Under the pieces are notes generated by a model, which was not told the origin of the DNA, ran no database searches, and was given only the letters and a program-made list of their open reading frames with translations. From assembly GCA_018287875.1 (NCBI GenBank), contig JAGVVL010000009.1, positions 2,418,001 through 2,482,000 on the forward strand: a stretch of DNA of 64,000 nt. The letters are read 5' to 3'. The stretch is from Nigrospora sphaerica. Lineage: Eukaryota; Ascomycota; Sordariomycetes; Amphisphaeriales; Apiosporaceae. The position numbers and the translations under genes are program-made. Below, one piece after another: positions 12,447 to 22,995 of this stretch (position 1 is the first letter of the stretch; every line of letters starts with the position of its first letter).

Positions 12447-13695
12447 CCGTGCGAGCCGGCGCAGGGGGAGGAGGACGGAAGAGAGGGGTTTCCGGGCAAG
12501 GCAGGTAAGTTCCGGGGTCACGCGCCGTGGGGCGAAAGCGCCCGCGGGCACGCACCGGCGTGTCAAGTTGGTTTGCACATGGGACGACTTGGCGAGCCTT
12601 GGGGTTATCCTTGCACGCCGCCCGCGGCGTCAAGGTTGAACGGATGGAGTCTGTTCTCGGGAAAGGAATTGGCGGGTAGCTCCGATGGATAAGAGTTCAG
12701 AGGTGCATGAGCCGGCGCCCGATCATCTCCCCTTTGGTCCCATGTGCTTGTTCGCTGTCGAGCCGGCCACCTTTTCTGCGGGCTGGGCAAACAGACTCTG
12801 TGCCACATGAGTCAGCCCCGGGATCCTCACAATTTTCCGATCCGTCCCATGGCATATGGGGGATGTGGCCTTTCCCTACGCTAAACAGGAGTTGAGGAAG
12901 CTCAGTAGATCGGGCGAACCACCGTGAAGCTTCCTCTCTCCGGACTAGGGGACATGGAGGTAAGCGGTAAGAAGCTCTCCACTGCACTGCAATGCTATGC
13001 CATGCGGTACAGCGCACACTCGCGTCAAACTCTCTGTCTGGTGGCTGGGCCAAGCAGCCACGTGCCCGAACCGGGAATTGCGTGGACCCGGGGCAAAGTC
13101 TCAGTGTAAAAGAAAACAAGATTTGAACGGCCGGGGATTAGTTATTACGTACTCGGTAGACTTGTCGGAAAACCGGCTAATACCGCCAGGTTGTCTTTCG
13201 GGAACGTCTAACATCATCCCATGACTTATTGCCCACTGGCGACGCTCGAGGTTCCTGGTCCTCCCGGCTCCTACGGAAGCACAATCTGTAGCGGGCGTCA
13301 CCCAAATCTGAGGTGGGATCCGGGGTATAGGTGATCTATGGCGCGTTGACGGAGTTTGGGAAGAAGTGAATTAAGAGTGAATCATTACGTAGGTACCTGT
13401 GTTAGGTATCTATTGATTACAACACCGCCAACGCTTTCCACGCCAACCACCATGACCAAAACTCCTAACCGCAACAAAGACTGCAAATGTACACAAGGAT
13501 ATATTCAGAGATCGTGGGGGTATTTCCGGTGCCGTAGATGTGGGGGTATTTCCGGTGTTGTAAACGTCCAACGCCATTACCAATAGCGAAATCGAACTCG
13601 GCTGCTTGTTTAACGGCAAGTGTGAAGATTCGCGCACAGGTACTCCAAAGGCGACAGAGCCGCCTTCGTCGTCACATGGGCATAGTCCAACCGTT
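12447..13695. other. Convergent intergenic region
   Basis: About 1.25 kb between the 3' ends of the permease (plus) and the opsin (minus). It has GGTAC/TAGGTA words near 13385-13410 and a 26-bp tandem duplication (13514-13565). A 76-codon plus-strand frame (13356-13586) contains a CKC...CRRC cysteine pattern but overlaps the tandem repeat and has no homolog I recognise. No gene called. Confidence 0.5.
13514..13565. repeat. 26-bp tandem duplication
   Basis: Two adjacent copies of a unit beginning GTGGGGGTATTTCCGGTG start at 13514 and 13540. The first 18 bases are identical and the tails differ. It lies downstream of the opsin stop codon (minus strand), in presumed 3' flanking DNA. Confidence 0.75.
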
Positions 13696-14628
13696 TTAGA
13701 CGGCGGGGCCCGCCGCCGGCGCCGTGGTTGCCGGGTTCCCGTGGTTGGTAACACCACTGTTCACGGGACCGTCAGGGCTGCCGCCGTGAGCCCCGTGGGG
13801 CCCGCGGTGCTTCTCCGAGATGGGTTCACCAACGTCGCGGATGTGGAGGCCGAGTTGCGCCGGCGTGATGTTGCGGTGGCCCCAGATGAGGAGGGCGCCC
13901 CAGATAGGCTTGGCGAAGATGTCGAGAATGCCGTAAAAGATGGCCTCGGAATCGGGGTGGATGACGTTGCCGCCCTCACCCAGGCCCCAAGCAATGGGAT
14001 ACAGCAGCCAGAGGAAGGCAAGGAGCACACCGCACGACATGTACGCTTTGCGCGGGCCCTCGCCCAAGGCGGCGGCGCTGCGGCGGCTGGGGAGCAGGAG
14101 TTCGTAGAGGATATAGAAGAGGGCAAAACAGCCAAAGGCAAAGAAACCCCACTTGTACGTCGAGGAAATGAGGGCGCCGACGAGGCCAGTAACGATCATG
14201 ACCCAGTCGGCAAAGACGACGGCGAGGATGGTAGGCCAGGACATTCCCGCGGTGAGCAAGAGGTCGACGAGCAACAAGGGGGTGGTGATGAACCAGTCGA
14301 TGTAACGGACCCAGAAGATCTCTCGGGTGCCGGCCGCCGCGACGTGGCTGCTGTAAGGGCGCACGAACTCGGCCTGGATGGGGACCTGGCCCAGGTTGGA
14401 GCCCATAGCAAAGTAGGCGAGAGTAGCGGTGGCAGTAATGGCGGCCGTGAGGTAGTGGAAGATGCGGTGCGTCTGCGGCTTCCTCATGGCGAGGCCCATG
14501 AAGACCAGAGTCGAAAAGCCCATGACGGCACATACTGTGAAGTACCAGTCCGAACCAGCCCTCGTGATCTCGAGGTTGGCATGCTGGCCCACGCCGCTGT
14601 TGACTAACAAGGCCTCGTTGCCGCCCAT
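13696..14628 (-). CDS. Proton-pump-type microbial opsin (CarO-like)
   Basis: Seven-helix retinal-binding membrane protein of about 310 residues, of the fungal CarO/Leptosphaeria rhodopsin type, in one exon. Key positions, aligned by eye to bacteriorhodopsin: RYIDW gives the proton acceptor Asp111 (Asp85 equivalent), TTPLLLVD gives the cytoplasmic donor Asp122 (Asp96), and LDIFAK gives counter-ion Asp236 and Schiff-base Lys240 (Asp212, Lys216). Keeping both acceptor and donor predicts an outward light-driven proton pump rather than a sensor or an opsin-related protein lacking lysine. Seven hydrophobic segments span about residues 27-265; the tail (about 268-310) is Gly/Pro/His-rich and probably cytoplasmic. 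The ATG at 14628 was chosen because the frame extends upstream only with a TTG. The nearest gene across the shared upstream region is a carotenoid oxygenase, which could supply retinal. No introns are needed. Confidence 0.93.
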   Translation of the reverse strand: MGGNEALLVNSGVGQHANLEITRAGSDWYFTVCAVMGFSTLVFMGLAMRKPQTHRIFHYLTAAITATATLAYFAMGSNLGQVPIQAEFVRPYSSHVAAAGTREIFWVRYIDWFITTPLLLVDLLLTAGMSWPTILAVVFADWVMIVTGLVGALISSTYKWGFFAFGCFALFYILYELLLPSRRSAAALGEGPRKAYMSCGVLLAFLWLLYPIAWGLGEGGNVIHPDSEAIFYGILDIFAKPIWGALLIWGHRNITPAQLGLHIRDVGEPISEKHRGPHGAHGGSPDGPVNSGVTNHGNPATTAPAAGPAV

Positions 14629-16707
14629 CTTGTCTGTATGGTGATAAGGATGTATCGATGAGGTATCAGAAGTGGAAGCCAGCCGCTTAGGCAAACTTGG
14701 TCAGGGGTTGGGAGTTCGATGACTAGAAACTGCTGGGCTGAATTAACTTTTGTAACCCAGAAGAGGGCAACGTTGGGGCTTTAATAGTTGCAGAGAGAAA
14801 AGGCGAGCGACTCGTAGGGCGGGATCATGACTTCATCCTCCGGGTCCCAGGAAGGTCCCGGTGCTTGCTTTCCTTCCCATGGGCAATACACGCCGTGACC
14901 GGAGCCCCTTCCCCGTCGCCCGCCCCCCCTCCTCTCGCGCTGGGGCTTTTCTGTAGGTGCATGTCGACGTGCCAGCCATACCAGCGAGCAGCCACAGAAA
15001 CGCCCGACAGCACGACACGCCCACCTGTCATGCGCCCTGGCCCAGGCCGAACAAGGTGCGAGCTCGGGGCTCGGGATGCCCTTTTCCACGATTTGCGGCG
15101 GTGGCCCGCAGCTGTGGAGAGTGCGGCAGCGATCGACGCACAAGCTTTCCCTTGGTATACCCTGTTGCAGGGAGGTCTGGACATCATGCCCGAATCATCT
15201 TTACACCAGCAGGTCCGTTCGATGGGCCGTACAGGGACGGTGGCATCGAGAACTTACCCAATCCGGTCCCCCCTTAGGCCCTTAGGGCTGCTGCAGAGGC
15301 CCACCGGTCGGCCTGGACTGCCGTTGGGATCCTTTCTCACACCCGCTCCGGGAGCGTCGGGACGAGGGCGGGGAGCGGGTCATGGTGTGTGCGTATCGGT
15401 ACTTCGTAGGCAAGGGTGCAGGCTTGGCGGTATGGTGGCCCTGGGCAGGCAATATAGGGTATAGCGGCCGCGCCTCGGGCTTTTTGTTGGGCGCCGGTAC
15501 CAGAACGTCCTGGCGTTCCTTGTCCCCTTGCTCGCCTTGCTCGCCTTGGCAACTTGGCCTGGTAGGCTGCCCGATCTGCTTGTCTCGCTTGTCTGCCCGT
15601 CTGGCAGCTGGGGGGTTCGACTGAGGGGTTGCTGCTGTGCAGCAGTAGTTGAAGGCGCTTTTTGGGTTTCGTCCGGTCATGAATCACCAGTCCAAACGTA
15701 ATGCCCAACCAGCCATCGCGTTTCGTGGCGTTCATGATATCATCATCACCTTGCATGCCTCCAGGCCCCACTTTGCCCGTCCCATCGCGTGCTGCCATCC
15801 ATCAGCGGAATCAGGCCATCACTCAATGGGCAAGGCTCGGCGACTGCTGATGTGCTAGATCCGTCGCACCGCTGCCGCCATGGATATTCGATGCCGTACA
15901 GTCGTGAGGTCCCCGTCAACTGCCGACCGGTAGGGTAGGCTTGGGGAAATGCCACGGCACGCCGTGGCACGACATGCACTGCTACTGCAAGAAGTACTCG
16001 GACAGCATGTTCGAGCAAAGGCCGCGGTGGGCGGACCGGACACTCAGGAGATGGAGGACCACCATGACGTGATGTTGGCACTCGGTTCCGCATAGGGAGA
16101 GGGATCGTGGCATTCCCTGGATAAGGCCTCGGGAACCCCCTCCCAACCCCCCGAACCATCTCCACGTCTATCGAAGCATCGAGAGATCTCTCTGCATTGG
16201 GTTCAGTGGTGGCCATTCACATGGCCAGCCGCCAAGCCATGTGTTTCGCCTAGATCGAGACAAGCTCTGCGGGGCTCTTCTTGGATCTTCCACCGGTCAT
16301 CGCGGGTGATATTTGTACAAGGTTCCAAGTATCGTAGCTTTCTCCAGTTTGTCGGCCGATGCCCAATGCGGGTCTTGGCCTATGCCGTCATCGGGTCACC
16401 GAGACCGTAGCTGACTTGCTTCGCCTTCGCCTTTAACCAGGTACCATGGCTGTGCCAAGCTTCAAGCCGCCCGTGGCCTGGAAGAGAAGGGGTAGACTGC
16501 GCCTATTACCGGGCATGGACACCAATACATACTCGATTCGGAAGTTCGGACGTGTACAAGCACATCTCCCCGGGCCCGTGGTGATTCTGCGAATAGGTAG
16601 CCTCGCAAAGCCTCCTCTTGCATCACCTACCTCTCTCGCTCGCCCCCTACGCTCCCTCTCTCCATGATACTTCTAATCAGGCGACGGTCTATTAGGACGC
16701 TGGCAAT
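14629..16707. promoter_or_regulatory. Shared upstream region of opsin and carotenoid oxygenase
   Basis: About 2.1 kb between the divergent opsin and carotenoid oxygenase genes, so it must hold both promoters. Open frames here overlap in several phases and are not supportable. GATC-containing words occur (e.g. GATCGA near 15130 and 16253) and could be light-responsive White Collar sites, but such words are expected by chance at this length; no element can be assigned by eye. Confidence 0.4.
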
Positions 16708-18715
16708 ATGTTAGAAGGACTTCCCAACCCGGCTTCCGAGGCTAAGGGAAAGGCCAGGGGACGCGAGCCTCACCCGTGAGTACCCATCTTGGATCAAAGC
16801 TCCCACAACAAAGCGGCTAAACCCAATCGGCAGCTATCTCTCTGGTAATTTTGCCCCGATACATCGCACGCGACCGTTGACGCCCTGCGACTATGTCGGC
16901 AAAATCCCCCCTGAACTTGCCGGGGGCCAGTATGTCCGCAACGGCGGCAACCCCGTCACAAACGAGGACTTGGGCAGAGACGCTCACTGGTTCGACGGCG
17001 ATGGCATGCTGAGCGGCGTCTTGTTTCGAAGGGCGGGCGAGAAGGGGACCGACATCGTGCCCGAGTTCGTGAACCAGTACGTGCTGACGGATGTTTTCCT
17101 CAACGCCCATGGCAACCGCAACTTGAGGAGACCGGTCTTGCCCAGCATCGCCACCCTGGTCAGCGCGTCTCTGGCGCGGATCGTGCTCGAGGTTTTCCGG
17201 ACGTTGTTCCTCGTCTTCTTGTCCTGCTGGCCGGGCTCGAGACGGCGCGTCAAAAAGATCAGTGTCGCCAACACGAACGTTGTGTACCACGACGGCAGGG
17301 CACTGGCCGCCTGCGAGAGCGGTCCGCCCATGAGGTTCCAGCTCCCCGGCTTAGAAACGGTCGGTTGGTTCAACGGACGGAAAGCCGAGAACGAGCCGGG
17401 CCGCGATAGCCGCTCCGGGTTTGGAGGCGACTCCTCCATCGCTTTCATGAAGGAATGGACGACGGGCCATCCGAGAGTCGACCCCATCACCAAGGAGCTA
17501 ATCACCTTCCACGCCGTTTTCATCCAGCCGTACGTCTTCTACTCCATCGTTCCGCCAAGCGCCCCCGACGGCAAAGGGGGATCGGTGCTGGGCCCCCGCT
17601 TCGACATGCCGGTTCCGGGCATGGGCTCGCCCAAGATGATGCACGATTTCGGGGTGGCCGCCCGCCATACCGTCATTATGGACCTGCCGCTCTCCCTGAA
17701 CCCTATGAATAGCCTCATGGGTAAGCCCGTGGTGTCGTACGACCCAACGGAACGCTCCCGGTTCGGCGTGTTCCCCCGGTACGAGCCTCAGAAGATCCGA
17801 TGGTTTGAGACCAACGCATGTGTCATCTTCCACACAGCCAATTGCTGGGAAACCGTCTCGGCCGCACCAGTGGCCGAAACCTGTGTCCACTTGCTAGCTT
17901 GCCGGTTGACATCCGCATCCGTGGTGTACAGCGCGGGCGCCCTCGCGCCGCCACCTCCCAAGCCGGTGCCGCCCGAGTATGTAGAGGAAGAGCAGTGCCG
18001 CCTGTACTACTTCAGTTTCCCCCTGGGCGCCGATGCGTCGGGAACGCCCACGATCCGGAACCAGTGGGCACTGTCCAAGATTCCCTTTGAATTCCCCACC
18101 ATGTCGCCCGCGCACGAGATGCGGCAGGCCCGGTACATTTACGGCTGCAGTACCGGCTCCGCCTCGTACTACTCGGCCGCGCTCGGAAAGGCGGCCAAAA
18201 TCGACTATCTAGCCAAGATTGACGCTGCCACGCTCATCGAGCGCGGAACTGCGCACCCGCCGCAACAGGTCAAAGGCTGCGTGGACACGCGCAGCATGGA
18301 CGAAATCGTCGCGAGCGACGACCCCGACGACCCGATCCAGCTGTTCAAGCTGCCCGAGGGCTGGTACGCGCAGGAGTCACGATTCGTGGCACGGAGGAAC
18401 GCGGCCCGCGAGGACGACGGTTGGCTGCTCTCGTACGTGTTTGACGAGTCGCAGCTCAACGCCGAAGGGGAATGCGACGAGGACGCCACCAGCGAGCTGT
18501 GGATCATTGATGCCAGAACGATGAAGGACGTTGTGGCCAAGGTGAAGCTCCCCCAGCGCGTGCCGTACGGTCTTCACGGTGCCTGGTTTTCGGAAGCGCA
18601 GATCCGCGAACAACGGCCGCACCAAGCCGTCCGACGCGAGACACTGCCTGCCGAGATTGACGCGTCCAGCCCATTGGCGGTGGTGCGGGACGCCCTCGAG
18701 GGCTGGATAGGCTGA
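16708..18715 (+). CDS. Carotenoid cleavage oxygenase (CarX/CarT type)
   Basis: Fe(II)-dependent carotenoid oxygenase of about 649 residues that cleaves a conjugated double bond of a carotenoid to aldehydes. Model: exon 1 16708-16775, 58-nt GT-AG intron 16776-16833, exon 2 16834-18715. The splice creates HPYLSGNFAPI, a start conserved in fungal family members, and no in-frame ATG exists in the unspliced frame. Four iron-ligand histidines can be placed: His235 (GHPRVDP), His293 (MMHDFGV), His356 (IFHTAN) and His604 (YGLHGAW). The DAHWFDGDGML motif lies at about residue 72. In Fusarium, CarX makes retinal from beta-carotene and is clustered with carO, whereas CarT (Neurospora CAO-2) cleaves torulene. 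Sequence alone does not decide which is present, but adjacency to an opsin favours a retinal-forming role (inference). Residues about 372-390 form a proline-rich insert. The gene appears intact. Confidence 0.88.
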
Positions 18716-19997
18716 ATGGGCGCCTTGTCATCTTGGGGTTCCACGCTCCGGACGCCGACACGTCCATAGTGTAGTCGGGTGTTTTCTTTCGGTAGAGACC
18801 GGCCTAGGGAGGTCCAAGGCATGGCCTTGGTCGCACGTCTCGGGTCGTCCAGTTCAGCTGTAGTGATGCGCGGCGTTCTTGAAGGTGGCGCAGTTGGATA
18901 CGAATTCAATGTATTCACCTACTATCTAGTAAGTGAATACATAGGTACCTTAGTAGGTACTTACATTTTAGTTACCAATTTAGGTACTATATAATACCTC
19001 CGCCCAAGGCTGTCAAATCGCCGTCCATATCGTACAATGGTGGTACTCTATTTGGTGCGTTCCTACGTACGCTGTCCAAATACATGAATTACATCCAGTG
19101 CGCCTTTACGAGGATGGATGGATAGATGGAAACTATCACGATCCAGTACGTGTACGAAGGTGACAATGTAAGTACTATTCACAGCCCCTCTGCCCCGTCT
19201 GTCCGACCGGAGCAAACTGTACGAATCCAGCGCCCGAATATCAGTCGTCCCATACCATCCGATCCATGCCCGTACGGTTGGGCCTGCACGTGGCTGTAAA
19301 CCGAGAGAACCGGGCTGCCCGTAAATAGCACATCCCCACATCACTACGAGTTAATAACCACTAGGGACTTGGGCACTAATATGCACGTAAGAATAGAGGC
19401 TGGGCCACTCCCCTAAGATTTACCTACTTTAGTGCCTGTAAGTAGGTACATGTAGTAGATGGCTTACATAAAGCATCTACCGACCCGGACAAAGACCTGG
19501 AGACGTTGCAGGGCTTAACGCAGCACGCTCTCAGCGGGGTCGTTTCCACGGGGGGCTAACTAGGGGCCGTTTAGGCCTGCGAAAGCAGGATCCACCGCGG
19601 GGAAGGTTAGGCGGCACGGCTAATCTCGCGCGAACTGGACCCATCCACTGGAGCCAGGCGAGCCAGGGCGGCCCTGGCGAGTCTGCAAGTACCAACAATG
19701 GATCCGGGGGCCCCTTACGGGGCGCAACCTTACAAGTCCCATACCAAACAACCCAGCTGCAGCAGTCAATCGTCCCACCCCCCCCCCCACCCGCTCAATT
19801 CAATGGAATCAACCCGAAGGCACCTGTGACTTCCCGTGAGCTGGAAACGATACGAGCTCTCCCTGGCTCAGCAATCTTTCCCTTCTTCCCACCCTGCGCA
19901 TGAAGCGGCTCGTTGCGATGGGCTCTATTTTGTGATAGCCGCAGCAACCACCAATACTTTCCGCCGACGAAGCCCATCACCGCCCGGCTTTTCCCCC
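18716..19997. other. Intergenic with AT-rich TAGGTAC island
   Basis: About 1.3 kb before the kinase gene. Positions 18900-19000 form a short AT-rich island built of TAGGTAC, GTAAGTGAATAC and TACCTTAGTAGG words, partly palindromic. Further GTAGGTAC words occur near 19440-19455 and a C-run near 19778-19788. No gene recognised; the last 200 nt probably are the kinase promoter and 5' UTR. Confidence 0.55.
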
Positions 19998-22379
19998 ATG
20001 GAGTTGATACCCTACACGTCCCGCGAAGGCCGTGAAATCGTCCTGTACGTCATCCCGCCCACCTAGGGGACCCCCCCCCCCCCCCCACCCCCCCGAACTC
20101 AGTGCTGGGAGGGGGTGCCATGATAACATCCATTCCGGATGGCAATCCATCCACCTACCCACCTACCCACACACACACACACACACACACGTTTACACAC
20201 CTCTGCCCCCCTTCCCTTTCCATCGCTCTATCCAGCACCGCGCTAACATGCGCCTCGCAGTCGCCATCGCAATGCCCTCGTCGTCCGCGATCCCTCGTCG
20301 CAACGCCTCGAGATCCGAGGCCTCACCCTGACGGAATGTCCCACCTGTCACCAGCCCCTGCGGGGGGCGCGCTCGTCGTCACCAGAGCGACACTTCGACC
20401 TGCCCACCCGCGATGAGTCTTACGTCGACCCGGGCTACTTTCGCATGCTGCAAACCGGCCACAACGAGAACAACGCTGCGCAACGGGCGCCGCCGAGTCC
20501 GATACGAAGGTTGACCCAGCCTGTTCTGCCGCTCCGAGACCCCCGTGCCTCCCCGGTGACCGATGCCGAGTTTGTCTCGAGCACACCTGTGCCCAAGGAG
20601 GGCGCGCGCATACGCAGAGAAGCCTTCAGCCCCAACTACTTCAAGACCTTTTTCGTTGAGGAACGCGAGCTGGGCAGAGGCGGCAAGGGCGTGGTGCTGC
20701 TGGTGCGTCATGAGATTGACGGCTGTCCGCTGGGCCAGTTCGCCTGCAAGCGCGTGCCCGTGGGCGATGACCACGCCTGGCTCGAAAAGGTTCTCATCGA
20801 AGTCGAACTGCTCGCCAAGCTCACCCATCCCAACCTCGTCTCGTACCGCCACGTGTGGCTGGAGGATGTCAAACTGCACCGTTTCGGCCCCAGCGTCGCG
20901 TGCGCCTTCATACTTCAGCAATACTGCAACAGTGGCGATCTTCTCCAGTACGTCGTGGGCGACGCGCCCAAGGAGGCGACCAAGGAACAGCTGAAAGCAA
21001 AGATGCGCCGCCGCTCCAAAGGCCAGGCCGAACGTCTGAACGAGCGGGAACAGTTGCAGCGACATCTACCATTCGAGGATATCTACTCTCTTTTCAGAGA
21101 CATCGTCTCCGGCCTCGCCTATCTGCACGATGCAAACTACATCCACCGCGACCTTAAACCAAGCAATTGCCTGCTGCATCTGGAGAACGGCAAGCTCACG
21201 TGCCTGATTAGCGACTTTGGGGAGGTCCAACCGGAGCATGCCGTCCGAAAGTCTACCGGCACAACGGGCACCATTTCTTACTGCGCCCCCGAGGTGCTCA
21301 TCCAAGACGCCAGTGGCCGGTATGGAAACTTCACGACCAAATCGGACATCTTCTCGCTCGGCATGATCCTTTACTTTTTGTGCTTTGGCCGTCTGCCGTA
21401 CGCAAACGCAAACTCGATCCAAGAAGAGTTGGAGGATGTCGATCTGCTCCGCGCCGAGATTGCCGGTTGGAAGGGCTTCCAGGATGAGAAGAGAGAGCGG
21501 CCCGACTTGCCACTCAGGTTGTACCAGTTGCTTAAGAAGCTCTTGGCCCTGAGCCCAATAGATCGCCCCAGCGCCACCGAGGTTTTGGGGGCAATAACCC
21601 ACGAGTCACACATGGGCGGGCCCCGTAGAGAGACCAGAAGCACCAGTCCCTCGGGGGCCCTTGGCGGACGCCGCATTCACAATCTGGAATCCCCCAAGCC
21701 GGCCGCCTCGGTGGTTCCCGACCCGGCCAAGCCCCGCTACCAGGATGTCGTTCCAAGCGACGGTCTCGATGGACCAGTCGCACTGGTGCCCAAGGGCCAC
21801 GACCCGCCATCGCCGGCTACTCAACCCAATACTGTTCAGAAGCATCCGGGCCCGAACCTCGACCGACGGCTTTCGCTCGGTCTGGAGCTGTCTCACAAAC
21901 AAAACGGGTATCAGAAGCCACGTTCGGACCGTAAAAGTCCGACCGAGGAAGGCAAAGCGCTGCCTTCGCCCCCGCTGCTTATGCCTCCGCCTACGACCTT
22001 TCTTGGCACGGTCCAGCACAGGTCCAGGGTCTTGCTGCACCATCTAGATAATGTGTACCACAGTAACGCTGCATCGATCGTCTTCCTGGCCCGACTAGCC
22101 ATTTTCTTTTTCAAAATGGCCTCGTTTGCCAACCTCTGCTGGCCGTATATGGTGAAGTTAGGCATTGGCGCCCCGATAGTTGGTATCGCAGCCCTGGACC
22201 TCGGCATGCCTCGCCCTCATAACCTCGACCTGGGGGGTGGGCCGACAGACGCGAGACGCTGGAACTGGGGATGGAGGTTCACTTTTCTCCTTCTTCTCTT
22301 GCATTTCGTAGTGTTGGGCGCGGTGCATCGATGGGGGTCCGTTTGTGTGGCTTCGCAGGAGCAGTGGGTGGACTGGTGA
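19998..22379 (+). CDS. Iks1-like serine/threonine protein kinase
   Basis: Protein kinase of about 721 residues resembling yeast Iks1. Model: exon 1 19998-20044, intron 20045-20260 (216 nt, GTACGT...CAG with GCTAAC branch), exon 2 20261-22379. Exon 1 encodes MELIPYTSREGREIVL and the splice gives VLRHRNALVVRDP, which agrees with the conserved Iks1 N-terminus including ECPTCHQPL, a possible zinc-binding CxxC. Kinase landmarks: glycine loop GRGGKGVVLL (about residue 152), ACKRV lysine, catalytic HRDLKPSN (about 311), DFGEV (replacing DFG-L/F), and APEVL (about 360). The C-terminal third is a Pro/Ser-rich linker and ends with hydrophobic stretches (about 622-660 and 686-705), suggesting membrane anchoring. 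The intron contains a C16 run and a CA microsatellite. A downstream methionine at 20445 would lose the conserved N-terminus, so it is not preferred. Confidence 0.87.
20071..20190. repeat. C16 run and (CA)n microsatellite inside an intron
   Basis: A run of 16 C starts at 20071, followed by an interrupted C-run to about 20094 and a CA dinucleotide repeat at 20168-20190. All of this sits inside intron 1 of the Iks1-like kinase, between the donor at 20045 and the acceptor ending at 20260. Confidence 0.9.
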
Positions 22380-22995
22380 TTGGCGGTCCCAGCCAAGTCC
22401 CCTATCCAAAAGCGTCGTGGCACACACAGGAACCAACGCTTCTGTTTTTTCTCTTTCGATGGCCCAGGCGGCGGCGTTTGGGGGTTTGTAGTCTACGGTC
22501 TCTCGGTCCAAAGAGGGTGGAGGGAAGGATCTGCGCACGGCGTTGTTGTCGCTGATGCAAATTGTTGCTTTTTGAACCATGCGGTAAACAAACCATGACG
22601 CGTTCTATTCTGCTGTAGTTGAGAGGGCCTTTAGCGGAGAGCCCAAGAACATTTGACATGAGTTGTCACGAACGCCGAGTGGTGTCTGTCAAATTGGATG
22701 AGCAGTCAATACCGACAATGTGTCCTACCTCTGGGGAGCAGACGGCCTCTTTCCCTAGGCCACGAATCAAACGGCGGCAAACGCGGCTCGCCTGTTTTTC
22801 ATGGCGACCTCAAAGGTGACAAGACTAGGCATCGTATTCGCCAAGAAACTAATGTAGATAGATAAGTCCTAGACAGCAAAACTGTACCATACCACCGATC
22901 CGCGGGGTGTGGCTATAGAGAGGCCCAAGCCATGTTTCCATGTGACTAGTTTCCCCCAAAATTGCACCCGGCCTGCCCCTTCCCAGCCAAGCGGT
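22380..22995. other. Convergent 3' region
   Basis: Between the kinase stop and the 3' end of the minus-strand hypothetical gene. It probably holds both 3' UTRs. Short open frames here have no support. Confidence 0.5.

Noticed and set aside
13356..13586. Small frame with CKC...CRRC pattern
   Set aside because: The cysteine-containing part is created by the 26-bp tandem repeat; no homolog or splice evidence.
13606..14607. 333-codon plus-strand open frame opposite the opsin
   Set aside because: The antisense of the opsin; its translation is Glu/Asp/Gly-rich without a domain, while the minus strand encodes an intact seven-helix protein.
14629..16707. A third gene between opsin and carotenoid oxygenase
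   Set aside because: Frames there (for example 14865-15464) overlap in several phases, lack domains and do not resemble phytoene synthase or dehydrogenase.
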